32,160 bases of DNA from an uncultured Saprospiraceae bacterium (GTDB lineage Bacteria > Bacteroidota > Bacteroidia > Chitinophagales > Saprospiraceae). The number at the start of each line of letters is the position of its first letter. Position 1 is the stretch's first letter. The translations under genes and the position numbers were made by a program. The notes beneath the pieces are model-generated. The model was not told the DNA's origin, did no database searches, and saw only the letters and a program-made list of their open reading frames with translations. Of this stretch, positions 16,455-25,491 are shown piece by piece. The stretch covers positions 1 through 32,160 of the forward strand of contig CAKZSH010000007.1 of assembly GCA_937918905.1 (NCBI GenBank). The letters run 5' to 3'.

Positions 16455-17003
16455 TTAAATTTGCTTTAAAATCTTAAATGGAGTTCCTCCAATAACCACA
16501 TTCGAAGGCACATCTTTATGTACCAAAGTATTTGCTCCAATCACCACATTATCTCCTATGCTTACTCCTTTTAGAATGGTACATTTATCACCAATCCAAA
16601 TATTGTTACCCAATTTTATTGGACTAGTAATATAACCATCAAGCGTTAGTTGTCCAGCTTTTTTTTCATATCGATGATCATGATCTAAGATGCTCACCAT
16701 TTGTCCAATTGTAACGTTGTCTCCTATTTCTATTTTTTCATGGGCAACGATTCTAGAATATTGGTTAATCCCAAATCGCTTACCAATATGTAATTCTCCT
16801 TTGGCAAATAGCAATACATTATCATCAACAATAACACGTTCCTTACAAATTATTTTTCCTTTTGAAAAAATATGGATTCCACAATTTCTTCCAATCATGG
16901 AAAGGGTTGGACATTGAAATTTTCCACGGTAGTAAATTCTTATAACAATAAATCTACAAACTGCTAAAACTTTATAAATCCAACTTTTATAAATCAATCT
17001 CAT
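16455..17003 (-). CDS. Hexapeptide-repeat acyltransferase (WcaF/maltose-acetyltransferase type)
   Basis: The 182-residue protein is a left-handed beta-helix acyltransferase. A short basic and hydrophobic N-terminus ([27 protein letters not shown]) is followed by repeats such as IGRNCGIHIFSKGKIICKERVIVDDNVLLF and GINQYSRIVAHEKIEIGDNVTIGQMVSI. It has the loop LDHDHRYEK with the catalytic-type His pair, then SPIKLGNNIWIGDKCTILKGVSIGDNVVIGANTLV and VPSNVVIGGTPFKIL. This loop places it with galactoside/maltose-type O-acetyltransferases. It overlaps the upstream GT4 gene by 17 bp. The likely job is O-acetylation of a repeat-unit sugar. Confidence 0.82.
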   Translation of the reverse strand: MRLIYKSWIYKVLAVCRFIVIRIYYRGKFQCPTLSMIGRNCGIHIFSKGKIICKERVIVDDNVLLFAKGELHIGKRFGINQYSRIVAHEKIEIGDNVTIGQMVSILDHDHRYEKKAGQLTLDGYITSPIKLGNNIWIGDKCTILKGVSIGDNVVIGANTLVHKDVPSNVVIGGTPFKILKQI

Positions 17004-18171
17004 TTGTTATTTTTTGAGTTTGACTTAATGTATCTTTTAATTTTTGAACTACTTTTTTTCCATAAAAAAGTTCTGCTGTCTTTTTACTTGCTTTGACTAA
17101 TTCCTTCTGATAAACTTCGTTATTAGCAATTTTATCTAAGCCTTCAATGATTCCTTGAGTATCTTTTTTATCTACTAATTCCGCACATTTATTTTCCAAA
17201 ATAAAATCATTGAGAAAAGAACCACTTGGAGAATGTGCAAAAATTGGCTTCCCAGCCAAAAGAAAAGGAATAGTTCGAGTAGGGAAAATAGTTTTATATT
17301 CTACTGCTCCATAACCTCCTGTAAATCCATGTGTGAGCACACAAATATCATAATCTTGCAATTTCTCATGCACTTCATCTGGACTTACAAACCCTTGATA
17401 ATCAATAGCTTCTACGTCCAAACCTCGGTTTCGTAACAATACTTTTGGAACATGAGTAAATAAGCTCAAACTATATTTTGGATTATTTTTTATCGCTTCC
17501 ACTAGTCGTCGAGTCGCATCCATATTGGACTCATTGAAGTTGCCTATTGCGACTAGCTTATAATGTTTTTTATCTTCTCCTGGAATACCTGTAAGCGTTG
17601 AGTCATCAGGAAATTCATCAAAAGTATGTACTAATGGAATAAACTTTTTCAATTGATATTTCTCTTCATAAAAACGTTGCATCCCTTTACTCATCACAAA
17701 AATATATTGTGAATTTTCAAAAATTTCTGCTTGAATAGCTGGAGCTTTAGGATCTGTAATAGCAATGTTTTCAATATAGGTATTATGAAAATAAGAGCTA
17801 AACGGGATGTTCATTGCACGAGCAGCAATGCACGCAGCATGGCAATAAAAGGGATTTGGATATACTCCTATTACATGGGTGATTTTTTCTTCAGAAATGA
17901 TTTGTTTTATTTTTTTCACCAAAGGTTGAAACCGCCATTTTCTAAACCAAATAAAGTAGCGATACCCTCTACCAAAAAAATATAATTCACTAAAAAAATA
18001 TAAAAATTTAGCAATGCCTTTTGGTCGATTGGCAGGTGTATGTTGCATCCATTGGCGACTCCCCAATACGATCATTTCGGTATCGCTAAAATTTTTGGCT
18101 AAATTTTCAACGATTATACTTGAGCCTCCTTTGTTGGGCAATATACTCCAACTGACCAATAATATTTTCAT
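16987..18171 (-). CDS. GT4-type glycosyltransferase
   Basis: The start at 18171 ([16 protein letters not shown]) is chosen over the ATG at 18195 because it overlaps the SDR stop as ATGA and places the GT-B strand at the N-terminus; it gives 394 residues. The N-terminal half has the GG-x-S turn for the acceptor side, a basic aromatic segment ([18 protein letters not shown]) suited to membrane contact, and [35 protein letters not shown]. The C-terminal half has [62 protein letters not shown], the donor-site pattern of GT4. It overlaps the downstream acyltransferase by 17 bp. Donor and acceptor sugars are unknown. Confidence 0.78.
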   Translation of the reverse strand: MKILLVSWSILPNKGGSSIIVENLAKNFSDTEMIVLGSRQWMQHTPANRPKGIAKFLYFFSELYFFGRGYRYFIWFRKWRFQPLVKKIKQIISEEKITHVIGVYPNPFYCHAACIAARAMNIPFSSYFHNTYIENIAITDPKAPAIQAEIFENSQYIFVMSKGMQRFYEEKYQLKKFIPLVHTFDEFPDDSTLTGIPGEDKKHYKLVAIGNFNESNMDATRRLVEAIKNNPKYSLSLFTHVPKVLLRNRGLDVEAIDYQGFVSPDEVHEKLQDYDICVLTHGFTGGYGAVEYKTIFPTRTIPFLLAGKPIFAHSPSGSFLNDFILENKCAELVDKKDTQGIIEGLDKIANNEVYQKELVKASKKTAELFYGKKVVQKLKDTLSQTQKITNEIDL

Positions 18172-19238
18172 GATGACACTAATCTTTTTGTCCAACTTTC
18201 TGCGATCTCTTCAAATACATTTTGAAGAGATTTAGTAATATTCCAATTTGGATAATGCGATTTAATTTTTCTTAAATCAGAAATATAACAAATGTGATCT
18301 CCTATTCTATTTTCATCACTATATTTATATTTCATCTTGTTCCCACTTATCTGTTCGATTCTAGTAAAGGCTTCTAATATGGAAGTTGAATTATCTCGTC
18401 CTCCTCCAATATTATAAACCTCCCCGATTCGTGGTGCTTGAAAAAAGGCATCAATAAATCGAGCAACATCATAAGAGTGTATATTGTCTCGTACTTGTTT
18501 TCCTTTGTAGCCAAATATTGTATATTCTTCTTCGACCATATTGACTTTTATCAAATAACTTAAAAATCCATGCAGCTCTACTCCTGAATGATTCGGTCCA
18601 GTAAGGCACCCCCCACGCAATGCACAAGTGGGCATATTAAAATATCTCCCATACTCTTGCACCATCACATCTGCTGCTACTTTTGAGACCCCAAAAAGAG
18701 AATGCTTACATTGATCTATAGAAAAGGTTTCATTGATACCATTGAAGTAATTTTCATCCGAAAAATCCCATCGAGTTTCCGTTTCTTTTAAATTCAAATG
18801 GTTGGGACCATCACCATAAACTTTATTGGTACTCATATGAATGAAAGGAGATTCTGGGCAAGAACGTCGAGTTGCCTCCAAAAGATTTAGTGTGCCTACA
18901 GCATTAACATCAAAATCGTCAAAGGTTCTTTCTGTTGCCAAATCATGAGAAGGTTGAGCGGCTGTATGGCAAATATAATCAGGTTTTATTTTTTCAAATA
19001 ATTCAAGAACCCCGGCTCGATTTCGAATATCTAACTCAACATGTTTGAAATTTTGACATTCTTTAATAAGTTGCTCTTGTACCCACCTAGTGTCTCCACG
19101 AGCTCCAAAAAAATCAGCACGCATATTATTATCTACACCAAATATTTGCCAGCCAAACTTATCAAAATATCGAACCACTTCAGATCCGATTAAACCAGAA
19201 GAACCTGTCACTAGGAGTTTTTTTGTACTATTGGTCAT
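18168..19238 (-). CDS. CDP-paratose 2-epimerase-like extended SDR with Phe at the catalytic Tyr position
   Basis: The 356-residue nucleotide-sugar SDR has the NAD-binding TGSSGLIG (11-18), [11 protein letters not shown], a DIRN motif (70-73), [12 protein letters not shown] (135-146), [30 protein letters not shown] and [10 protein letters not shown]. These resemble the tyvelose epimerase RfbE ([19 protein letters not shown]). The normal YxxxK reads FGVSK (182-186), so the catalytic Tyr is Phe while Lys186 is kept. From memory, a related group of EPS-cluster SDRs shares the HSLFGVSK pattern, so this may be a family feature and not a lesion. No CDP-sugar synthesis genes (rfbF/G/H) lie in the window, so the substrate is uncertain. 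It is coupled to the downstream GT4 by ATGA. Confidence 0.75.
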   Translation of the reverse strand: MTNSTKKLLVTGSSGLIGSEVVRYFDKFGWQIFGVDNNMRADFFGARGDTRWVQEQLIKECQNFKHVELDIRNRAGVLELFEKIKPDYICHTAAQPSHDLATERTFDDFDVNAVGTLNLLEATRRSCPESPFIHMSTNKVYGDGPNHLNLKETETRWDFSDENYFNGINETFSIDQCKHSLFGVSKVAADVMVQEYGRYFNMPTCALRGGCLTGPNHSGVELHGFLSYLIKVNMVEEEYTIFGYKGKQVRDNIHSYDVARFIDAFFQAPRIGEVYNIGGGRDNSTSILEAFTRIEQISGNKMKYKYSDENRIGDHICYISDLRKIKSHYPNWNITKSLQNVFEEIAESWTKRLVSS

Positions 19239-19294
19239 ATTGTTGTTTTAAAATATTTAAATAATTTGCAACCTTATATACGTAAAAAAGTAAC

Positions 19295-20437
19295 TTATTG
19301 GATTGAATCTTTGAATATAAAATCAAAGATGGCAATAGCTACAATATGATTTCCCTTATCCGTAATATGACAATAATCCAAATAATGGCTTTGCACAGAA
19401 TTATCGAATATATGCCTTAGATCTTTAGTTGAAACTCCTTGCTTTTGTATTTTATCATGCGCCAGAGGTAACACTTCGTAACTATACTTTAATGCCAAAT
19501 TCCAAACCTTGGGTATCAAATATTGATTTTTAAGTAACTCCTTTTCATATGCAGTTTTGTTCTTTCTAGTCAAAAGTGTGGGTTGTAAAAAATTATAAAA
19601 ATAAGTTCCGCTTTTTTTACACCACTTATCCGCAATCAAAATTGATTGCTCATATGAATTTGATAATTGAGATTTCATTTCCTCAATCCGAATGCTGTCT
19701 GATAAATGTTGAGGAATATTATAAGTATAAGGATTTAAGATTTTTTCAACAAAATGAGATTTCCGATGTAAACTATGATAGATTTTAAATCGTAGTTTTT
19801 GTACAAGATTCAAATTACTTTTGTTGTAGACAATATGATTTTCGCCCATAATCCACCCATCCATTTTGCCTGTTGTAAAAAGTAATCCATCATTGACACC
19901 ACCATAAAAGATAACCTTATCATTGGGTTTTAAGTCTATCATTTTTAATCTTTCAACTTGTTGGGCGGTATTAATGGAAGTTACGCCATAATTAATCACT
20001 CGGTATTGATTCGGAAATTTTTTATTTATTTTTCTTTGTAAATTACTTGCCACGGTATATTGGTCAGGTACTTCTGCATTATAGATCGTAGAACCTCCCA
20101 GTAGGTGTATGGTGTTCTGAAAACTATCTGGTGAATTGGTCGTTACCCGTAAATGTTCTGTTACATTAAAATATTTTCCATCAAAGTTAGTTGGATAAAT
20201 CATCCGTGTTCCTTCGATATTAATCCATTTACCAGGCTGGTCAAAAATAGATTCTTGAATAAATGCTTTGGAAAAATAATCAGCATCTTGATAAGGCTCA
20301 GGTTGACTGATACGATGTTGATAATAATTTCGACATTCTCCAGAATATAAAACACGCGTTGCTACCTCTAAAACACCTAAGGTCATTAGGATTGAAAAAC
20401 TAACTATAACGATATTTATAAAATATTTCTTCATCAA
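19295..20437 (-). CDS. Membrane-anchored SGNH-hydrolase-like protein
   Basis: The 380-residue protein has an N-terminal membrane helix (about 5-30) and an extracytoplasmic SGNH domain. The four blocks are visible: LLGGST with nucleophile Ser116, NYGVTSINTAQQ with oxyanion Gly151, FYGGVND with Asn182, and DYCHITDKG with Asp354 and His357. Such proteins act as O-acyl esterases or, as in alginate AlgJ/AlgX-like cases, in O-acetylation of surface polysaccharide. No MBOAT partner is in the window, which makes an esterase role slightly more likely. The gene starts 6 bp after the fucosyltransferase; MM at the N-terminus leaves a one-codon doubt on the start. Confidence 0.78.
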   Translation of the reverse strand: MMKKYFINIVIVSFSILMTLGVLEVATRVLYSGECRNYYQHRISQPEPYQDADYFSKAFIQESIFDQPGKWINIEGTRMIYPTNFDGKYFNVTEHLRVTTNSPDSFQNTIHLLGGSTIYNAEVPDQYTVASNLQRKINKKFPNQYRVINYGVTSINTAQQVERLKMIDLKPNDKVIFYGGVNDGLLFTTGKMDGWIMGENHIVYNKSNLNLVQKLRFKIYHSLHRKSHFVEKILNPYTYNIPQHLSDSIRIEEMKSQLSNSYEQSILIADKWCKKSGTYFYNFLQPTLLTRKNKTAYEKELLKNQYLIPKVWNLALKYSYEVLPLAHDKIQKQGVSTKDLRHIFDNSVQSHYLDYCHITDKGNHIVAIAIFDFIFKDSIQ

Positions 20438-20443
20438 CTATAA

Positions 20444-21319
20444 TTATAATCTTATCCACTCCGAAGGTACAAGGTCCGTAGTATTTATTTTAGGGTCGTT
20501 GAACCAGTTTTTAGGAGCGACAACTATTTTTTCAGGATGTCCATTTAACCATACCGCCCACCATGCATAAGAACTATTGGGGATAATAAAATGCTTACAG
20601 GCAATCATGAGTTGCATGTAATTTCCAAATTTTCTTCCTTTATGTTCATGCCCAATTACTTCTATGGGATAATCCATAACAATATTTTTACGGCACCATT
20701 CTACATCATCTGAGAAAATATAAAAAACGGGGTTTTCTACTTGCCCCGCGATATAATTGGCTGCGTTAAAAAAATAATTTTTATCGGTTGTATTTAAAGT
20801 ATCTACTTTTAAAAAATCAGTCCGACGTACATTTAGACAAACTGCATTGGTGGTTTTTATTTTCTCAAATAAAGATTTCGAAGATTCTAAAATAGGTTCT
20901 TTGAATTGAAATTCTTTACGTATTTTATCTTCTACTCCTTTAAAATATTTCGGACTTTGAAACCAACCTTCATATATGGCATTATCCATAGGATGAGCAA
21001 TCAACTTAGATTCAAAATGAAAGTGCTTTTCTTTGATATGCGTTTTTCCACTATTGATATATTGTCGAAGCATTTTGGTGATACGAGAAATTTTGGGTTT
21101 ATAAATTGTTTTTAGAAAACCTTCCCGCATCAATAATTGGTCATTGACTTGAAATATAGGCAGATCATAATTTCGATATACAAACTCTCCTTTACTTCTA
21201 TCCAAGAGAGAAGATAAATCCAACCTCAATTCCGTGTTTAAGGCATCAGCTAGTTTGATCCCAAGTGCATATTGAAACATCTGATTTCCCATCCCGCCTT
21301 TTAGTCTTACAATTATCAT
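20444..21319 (-). CDS. GT11 alpha-1,2-fucosyltransferase-like
   Basis: The 291-residue cytoplasmic glycosyltransferase belongs to family GT11, which transfers L-fucose from GDP-fucose. Motifs in order: the N-terminal RLKGGMGNQMFQYALG (5-20) with LRLDLS; EGWFQSPKYF; the donor-site motif CLNVRRTDF (usual form H-x-R-R-G-D-Y, here Asn for His); FYIFSDDVEWCRKN; and IACKHFIIPNSSYAWWAVWL with VAPKNWF near the end. No GDP-fucose synthesis genes (gmd, fcl) lie in the window, so these must be elsewhere if fucose is the donor sugar. The gene has 6-bp gaps to the neighbours on both sides. Confidence 0.87.
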   Translation of the reverse strand: MIIVRLKGGMGNQMFQYALGIKLADALNTELRLDLSSLLDRSKGEFVYRNYDLPIFQVNDQLLMREGFLKTIYKPKISRITKMLRQYINSGKTHIKEKHFHFESKLIAHPMDNAIYEGWFQSPKYFKGVEDKIRKEFQFKEPILESSKSLFEKIKTTNAVCLNVRRTDFLKVDTLNTTDKNYFFNAANYIAGQVENPVFYIFSDDVEWCRKNIVMDYPIEVIGHEHKGRKFGNYMQLMIACKHFIIPNSSYAWWAVWLNGHPEKIVVAPKNWFNDPKINTTDLVPSEWIRL

Positions 21320-21325
21320 ATTTTC

Positions 21326-22081
21326 TTAATTTATCAATTTCATTTGTTTTTCCATTTGTTCAATTATGTTTGCTCCACAATTTTTATTGACCGCCAACAT
21401 ATCTATTCCTACCATAAATAAACAATACTTTTCCGTAAGAAACTGATACGCCTCATTTTGTTCTTGAAGTGATAAATGATGATGCTCGAATAAAATAAAT
21501 TTTGGCTCATACTGCTGCAAATCCAACTGTGAAAGTATTTTCCAATCATAGCCTTCTGTATCAATGTGCAATACATCTATTTTAGAAATATGATTTCGTA
21601 AAAGTAATGTTGGAAGTGTTATTCCTTCTAAAACTTTAGTTTGTATAAATGGTTCTAATGCACCATCGAAATGCTTAATAATATGTTGTTTGTCAAAAGA
21701 ACCTAATTGGTCGTACCAATAAGGCAAATCCTTCAAGGTCTCTTTTGCCTTGGGGTCAACCCAATAAAAACTCATAGATTGCCCTTCATTAATGGCAACA
21801 TTCTCACATATAAACCGCTGACTATCAGAGTAGTTAGCCCTCAATTTTTCAAAACTACTTGGAACAGGTTCTACAAAAAGTGCTTTCCAATTTTTATTAT
21901 TTTGAAATAACTGAAAGAGTGGATCACCTGTTTTTCCATCATTAGAACCAATCTGTACTAGGTATGCGTTTTCTTTGCTCAACACTAAATCCAACCAATA
22001 GGCAGGGTACTTTTTATCTTTGATAAAAGGCTTCTTTAAAATCTTTCTTTTGATACGAGCTAAAATTTTCCTTACTGCCAT
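21326..22081 (-). CDS. FkbM-family methyltransferase
   Basis: The 251-residue SAM-dependent methyltransferase has motif I LVQIGSNDGKTGD (about 41-53), FVEPVPSSFEKLRANY (the acidic residue that binds the ribose), and IDVLHIDTEGYDWKIL with FILFEHHHL, the FkbM hallmark. FkbM enzymes O-methylate sugars in surface polysaccharides and antibiotics. A basic N-terminal 20 residues precede the fold. It overlaps the upstream sulfotransferase-like gene by 10 bp and lies 6 bp before the fucosyltransferase gene, so a methyl group on the fucose or on the same repeat unit is a fair but unproven guess. Confidence 0.85.
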   Translation of the reverse strand: MAVRKILARIKRKILKKPFIKDKKYPAYWLDLVLSKENAYLVQIGSNDGKTGDPLFQLFQNNKNWKALFVEPVPSSFEKLRANYSDSQRFICENVAINEGQSMSFYWVDPKAKETLKDLPYWYDQLGSFDKQHIIKHFDGALEPFIQTKVLEGITLPTLLLRNHISKIDVLHIDTEGYDWKILSQLDLQQYEPKFILFEHHHLSLQEQNEAYQFLTEKYCLFMVGIDMLAVNKNCGANIIEQMEKQMKLIN

Positions 22082-22800
22082 ATTTTATTTTTAATCTTTC
22101 TTATGAAAGTATTTTTCTTGAAAAAAGCATCAGCGATTGCATTCCTATATATTTTTGTAAAAGCATTACTATAAATATTTTTTTTGGGTTGAACGGTAAA
22201 AAAATCAGCGTATTCATGAACAGTTTTTTGATGTTCTCGATACATTTCTTCAAGTCCTAACTTCCCCTCTTCAGAAAGATTTTTAATAGATGATTTTCTT
22301 TTCTTTTTTTTGGGAAAATCATAAATAAAAGAATTTGGTAAATCTAAAAACAAACACAAACCATCTAGTGAATCGTGTATGTTTTCGTATTTTAAAAACA
22401 TAGTGGGATAGCAGAGATATTTATCTTTCCAGTTATTAAAATGATTTTCAAAGTAGTGTCCTTCCCTTTTATTTTTACCGTAATCCTCAATATTAATATT
22501 TTCGGGAATCACGTAATTGTATTGTTGAAATTTTGTAGCCCATACCGATTGAGTATGATGATAATTTCTTCTAAACAATGAAAGACTCGCCATAACAGGG
22601 TCACCAAAAACATAAATTACTTTTAAATTGTCATTAAAACTAATCGGTGGAATCGGTAAATGTTTATATCCATCGGTGTTAGCTGAACAGTTGGTTTTTT
22701 TATAGGCAGCGATGGCATCCATCAAAAAAGTAGTACCTACTCCTCCAGCAGAAACGATTAAAACTTCTATCTCTTTTTTTAAAAAAATCGTTTTCTCCAA
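22072..22800 (-). CDS. Divergent sulfotransferase-like protein
   Basis: The 242-residue protein has a P-loop-like N-terminus, IVSAGGVGTTFLMDAI (15-30), which resembles the PAPS 5'-phosphosulfate loop, and KVIYVFGDPVMASLSLFRRNY (about 60-80), which sits where sulfotransferases have the 3'-phosphate Arg-Ser motif. The late KYENIHDSLDGLCLFLDLP also matches the sulfotransferase pattern (K-Y-E-x-L ... F-L-x-L). The C-terminus is basic. The usual RDP/RDGR before the Ser is replaced by FGDP, so binding could differ. This would be the second sulfotransferase-type gene of the locus. It overlaps fkbM by 10 bp and follows the polymerase by 5 bp. The alternative is a P-loop protein of unknown activity. 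Confidence 0.6.
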   Translation of the reverse strand: MEKTIFLKKEIEVLIVSAGGVGTTFLMDAIAAYKKTNCSANTDGYKHLPIPPISFNDNLKVIYVFGDPVMASLSLFRRNYHHTQSVWATKFQQYNYVIPENINIEDYGKNKREGHYFENHFNNWKDKYLCYPTMFLKYENIHDSLDGLCLFLDLPNSFIYDFPKKKKRKSSIKNLSEEGKLGLEEMYREHQKTVHEYADFFTVQPKKNIYSNAFTKIYRNAIADAFFKKNTFIRKIKNKIWQ

Positions 22801-22805
22801 TGTTC

Positions 22806-24062
22806 TTATTTTAAATATTGTTTAGTAGTAAACATCAATAAAAACCAATATAACTGATGTTGGAAATTTTCAGCAGCCATTCCAAAGATGATTATACAAC
22901 AGAAAAATATAAAACAAAATTGCGCTAATAATTCACCATCATCATCTATCTTTTGGTGATTTACATTTTGAAATAATTTCCAAAAAGAAGCCACTAGAAA
23001 AGCAATGTAAAATAATAAACTTGGCAAACCATAATCTACTAAAATTGCTAAGTAATCATTATGTGGCGATAAAAAATATCCATAATTGGTCATTTCCAAA
23101 ATAAGTTTATTCGATTCTTCTGAATAATATTTTGGAAAGTTAGCTTTGAATTGTCCAATCCCTAGTCCTTCATATCCTTCACTTTCCAATACTCTAAAAA
23201 TACCTCGCCATACTACAAACCTAACATCTTCATCACCTTCAATACTTTTATTAAGCCTATTAATCAATACCATTGGACCTTTAATTGCTGAATTTTGAAT
23301 TTGTCCCGGAATTAACAATAATAGAATAAGCCCACTAACTAATAAAATAGAAATTTTTCTTCGGATACTTGAAAAGAAAAAAATCAAAATATTGGCTACT
23401 AAAAACATTATAAATCCAGTTCGACTCCCTTCTATACCAAAAGTATATAACAGAAAAAGAATCAGAAAACTTGTTAGAAGAATATTAGTTCTAAATTGTT
23501 TGAAGTTTGATTTTAAAATTAAGAACGTGGTAGCAGCTACCAAACCAAATGCTGCGTAATTTGGATTATCCGTAAAACCTGCTTGTCGTCCCGAACTCCA
23601 ATTTAAAACGAAACGATAATAGATATAAGCTGCATTCAACGAAACTCCAATCAGAAACCATTTAAATATTTTTAAGGCTTGCTCTTTTGTAATAGGAGTT
23701 GATTTATAGATAAAAAAAGTCGCAACGTGTAAACTAAATTGGAATGAATCATTGAGAAATAATCGAAAATCAAAAACGCCTGTTATTATTTTAAAACATG
23801 AAATTATTATTCCATATAAAAATACGCCATACAATAACCAATCTACTCGGTCTCGCTTATCTACATATAATTTTTGTGTCAAAACCTTAATTCCAAATAC
23901 ACCTATAATTACAAGGGACAGTATCCGAAATGGTTTAAATATCGTATCAATTCCAACAAGAATTTCTAGAATCAACTCAAATGGCATAGAAAAAGCATAG
24001 CAACAAAACAAGGTTACCAATACTTTATCTAAATCAATTTGAATTGTACTAGAGTTCTGCAT
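22806..24062 (-). CDS. O-antigen polymerase/ligase-type membrane protein (Wzy/WaaL family)
   Basis: The 418-residue protein has about 11 predicted membrane helices. The Wzy_C-type region contains TDNPNYAAFGLVAATTF, IEGSRTGFIMFLVANILIFF, and the large periplasmic loop with GLGIGQFKANFPKYY and SPHNDYLAILVDYGLPSLL, in which the H-N motif is typical of ligases and polymerases. In a Wzc-containing cluster it is most likely Wzy, joining repeat units on undecaprenyl diphosphate in the periplasm; WaaL-type transfer to lipid A cannot be excluded by sequence. Its start overlaps the end of the upstream GT by 14 bp. Confidence 0.83.
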   Translation of the reverse strand: MQNSSTIQIDLDKVLVTLFCCYAFSMPFELILEILVGIDTIFKPFRILSLVIIGVFGIKVLTQKLYVDKRDRVDWLLYGVFLYGIIISCFKIITGVFDFRLFLNDSFQFSLHVATFFIYKSTPITKEQALKIFKWFLIGVSLNAAYIYYRFVLNWSSGRQAGFTDNPNYAAFGLVAATTFLILKSNFKQFRTNILLTSFLILFLLYTFGIEGSRTGFIMFLVANILIFFFSSIRRKISILLVSGLILLLLIPGQIQNSAIKGPMVLINRLNKSIEGDEDVRFVVWRGIFRVLESEGYEGLGIGQFKANFPKYYSEESNKLILEMTNYGYFLSPHNDYLAILVDYGLPSLLFYIAFLVASFWKLFQNVNHQKIDDDGELLAQFCFIFFCCIIIFGMAAENFQHQLYWFLLMFTTKQYLK

Positions 24063-25491
24063 GAACTTTCATGTTTTTAAAAATTTGTAACATTGCTTTT
24101 ACAACTCTTTCGGTGGATGCGCCATCATTCATATGGCATTCCATTTCGAGAGCATTTCTACGTCGGTCCAAATCATGATTCGGATTCGTTATATATTTTA
24201 AAATTTCTTCTTCCAATGTTTCATAAGAATGAACTACATTCGCTCCGCCCAATCCTACAAACTTTTTTTGATGCGGATAATCGACCAAACGTCTTGCTGA
24301 TTTCCAATAATATAATTTTCGATTACCATCAAACGACGTTAAAATAACTGGCTTATCCATCATCAATGCATCAATGGAAACTGTAGAACCTGAATTCAAA
24401 CAAACACTACATCCTACCAACAAATTGGAAAGATGATTCATGTCTGACTTACGCATACTCCATCGAACTTTACTCTTGACCAATTGTGGATAATCTACTG
24501 CAACTCGTTTTCCATTTAGATTATCCAATCGTTTTATCCATCTTTTATCGGAAAGACTTCCTTGAACATTTTGAGGATGTGGTCTGACTACAAGCTGCAT
24601 TTCTTTTCCAAAAACATCTTCATTAATTGCCTTAGCTAACCATTCTACAATATCAATTTCATGAGGTGCAAATCGAGGCGAACTCATCGCTACAAAAATA
24701 TAAGGCAACGTTGCATCTAAACCTAATTTCGTCAACAAAGCCTTGTATTCAGGAGCTTTCTTCACTCTGATATGATTATCAAAATGTGGTACGCCACAAA
24801 TATGTATGGCTTCGTCAGCCGTTCCATAATATTCTTTTAGCTCTTGATTCATCACTTTCCCCCAAACAATAAATTGGTCAGGAATGACTGGAAAAATTCC
24901 TTTACTGGTAATGTTATCCCAACTCAATAAATGTATAAGTGTTGTTATTTTTTTCTTTTTTGCAGCGTATAAAAACTTAGCTTCCAAAAAATTAATCGGA
25001 TAAGTAGAGACAACCAAGCTAGGTTGAATCTTTTCTAACAATATATTTGCTTTTTTAGAAAAAAGATATTTGTTTTCTTTTTGTTTAAATCTTTCTCGAA
25101 TACTTGGAAAATATTTTATCAGTCGATGAATGGGATAATAAATAAATGGGCGAACTCTTTTCCAAGGATGCTTTGACTTACTATATAAAATACTATACAG
25201 ATGTTTTTCCCAAAAAACAGGATTACTTTTTATATCCTCTAGGTAGTACATTCGTTTTACGCCATAGTCATCATCCCAAATAGTTTGTTCAATTTTTGGG
25301 TCATATATTTTGACCAAAGGATTATCATGTAACTCTTTTAAATTTTCATCATTCACATCAGGCGTGATGATGGCAACACTTTTTCCCTCTTCAGTCAGTC
25401 GAGTTATTAATCCCGTTTGCAGCAACATTCTTGCTGCAAAGCCATGGGAAATTATATAACATACATCGATATTTGATTGATGTTTATTCAT
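24049..25491 (-). CDS. GT-B-type transferase coupled to neuA (candidate nonulosonate transferase)
   Basis: The 480-residue cytoplasmic protein is not a standard GT4. The N-terminal half starts DVCYIISHGFAARMLLQTGLI and contains LIHLLSWDNITSKGIFPVIPDQFIVWGKVMNQEL (185-218), then ICGVPHFD. The C-terminal half has LVVRPHPQ (300-307) and CLNSGSTVSIDALMMDKPVILTSFDG (364-389), the pattern of GT-B transferases related to CDP-glycerol polymerases and capsule transferases: a donor-phosphate loop SGST and an acidic helix. It overlaps the neuA stop by 1 bp (TAATG), so translation is coupled to the CMP-sugar synthase. No other recognisable sialyltransferase is in the window. Transfer of the CMP-activated sugar is inferred from that position. 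Confidence 0.65.
   Translation of the reverse strand: MNKHQSNIDVCYIISHGFAARMLLQTGLITRLTEEGKSVAIITPDVNDENLKELHDNPLVKIYDPKIEQTIWDDDYGVKRMYYLEDIKSNPVFWEKHLYSILYSKSKHPWKRVRPFIYYPIHRLIKYFPSIRERFKQKENKYLFSKKANILLEKIQPSLVVSTYPINFLEAKFLYAAKKKKITTLIHLLSWDNITSKGIFPVIPDQFIVWGKVMNQELKEYYGTADEAIHICGVPHFDNHIRVKKAPEYKALLTKLGLDATLPYIFVAMSSPRFAPHEIDIVEWLAKAINEDVFGKEMQLVVRPHPQNVQGSLSDKRWIKRLDNLNGKRVAVDYPQLVKSKVRWSMRKSDMNHLSNLLVGCSVCLNSGSTVSIDALMMDKPVILTSFDGNRKLYYWKSARRLVDYPHQKKFVGLGGANVVHSYETLEEEILKYITNPNHDLDRRRNALEMECHMNDGASTERVVKAMLQIFKNMKVHAEL

Noticed and set aside
18172-18195. Upstream ATG at 18195 for the GT4 gene
   Set aside because: The ATG at 18171 gives the usual ATGA overlap and puts the first GT-B strand at the N-terminus.
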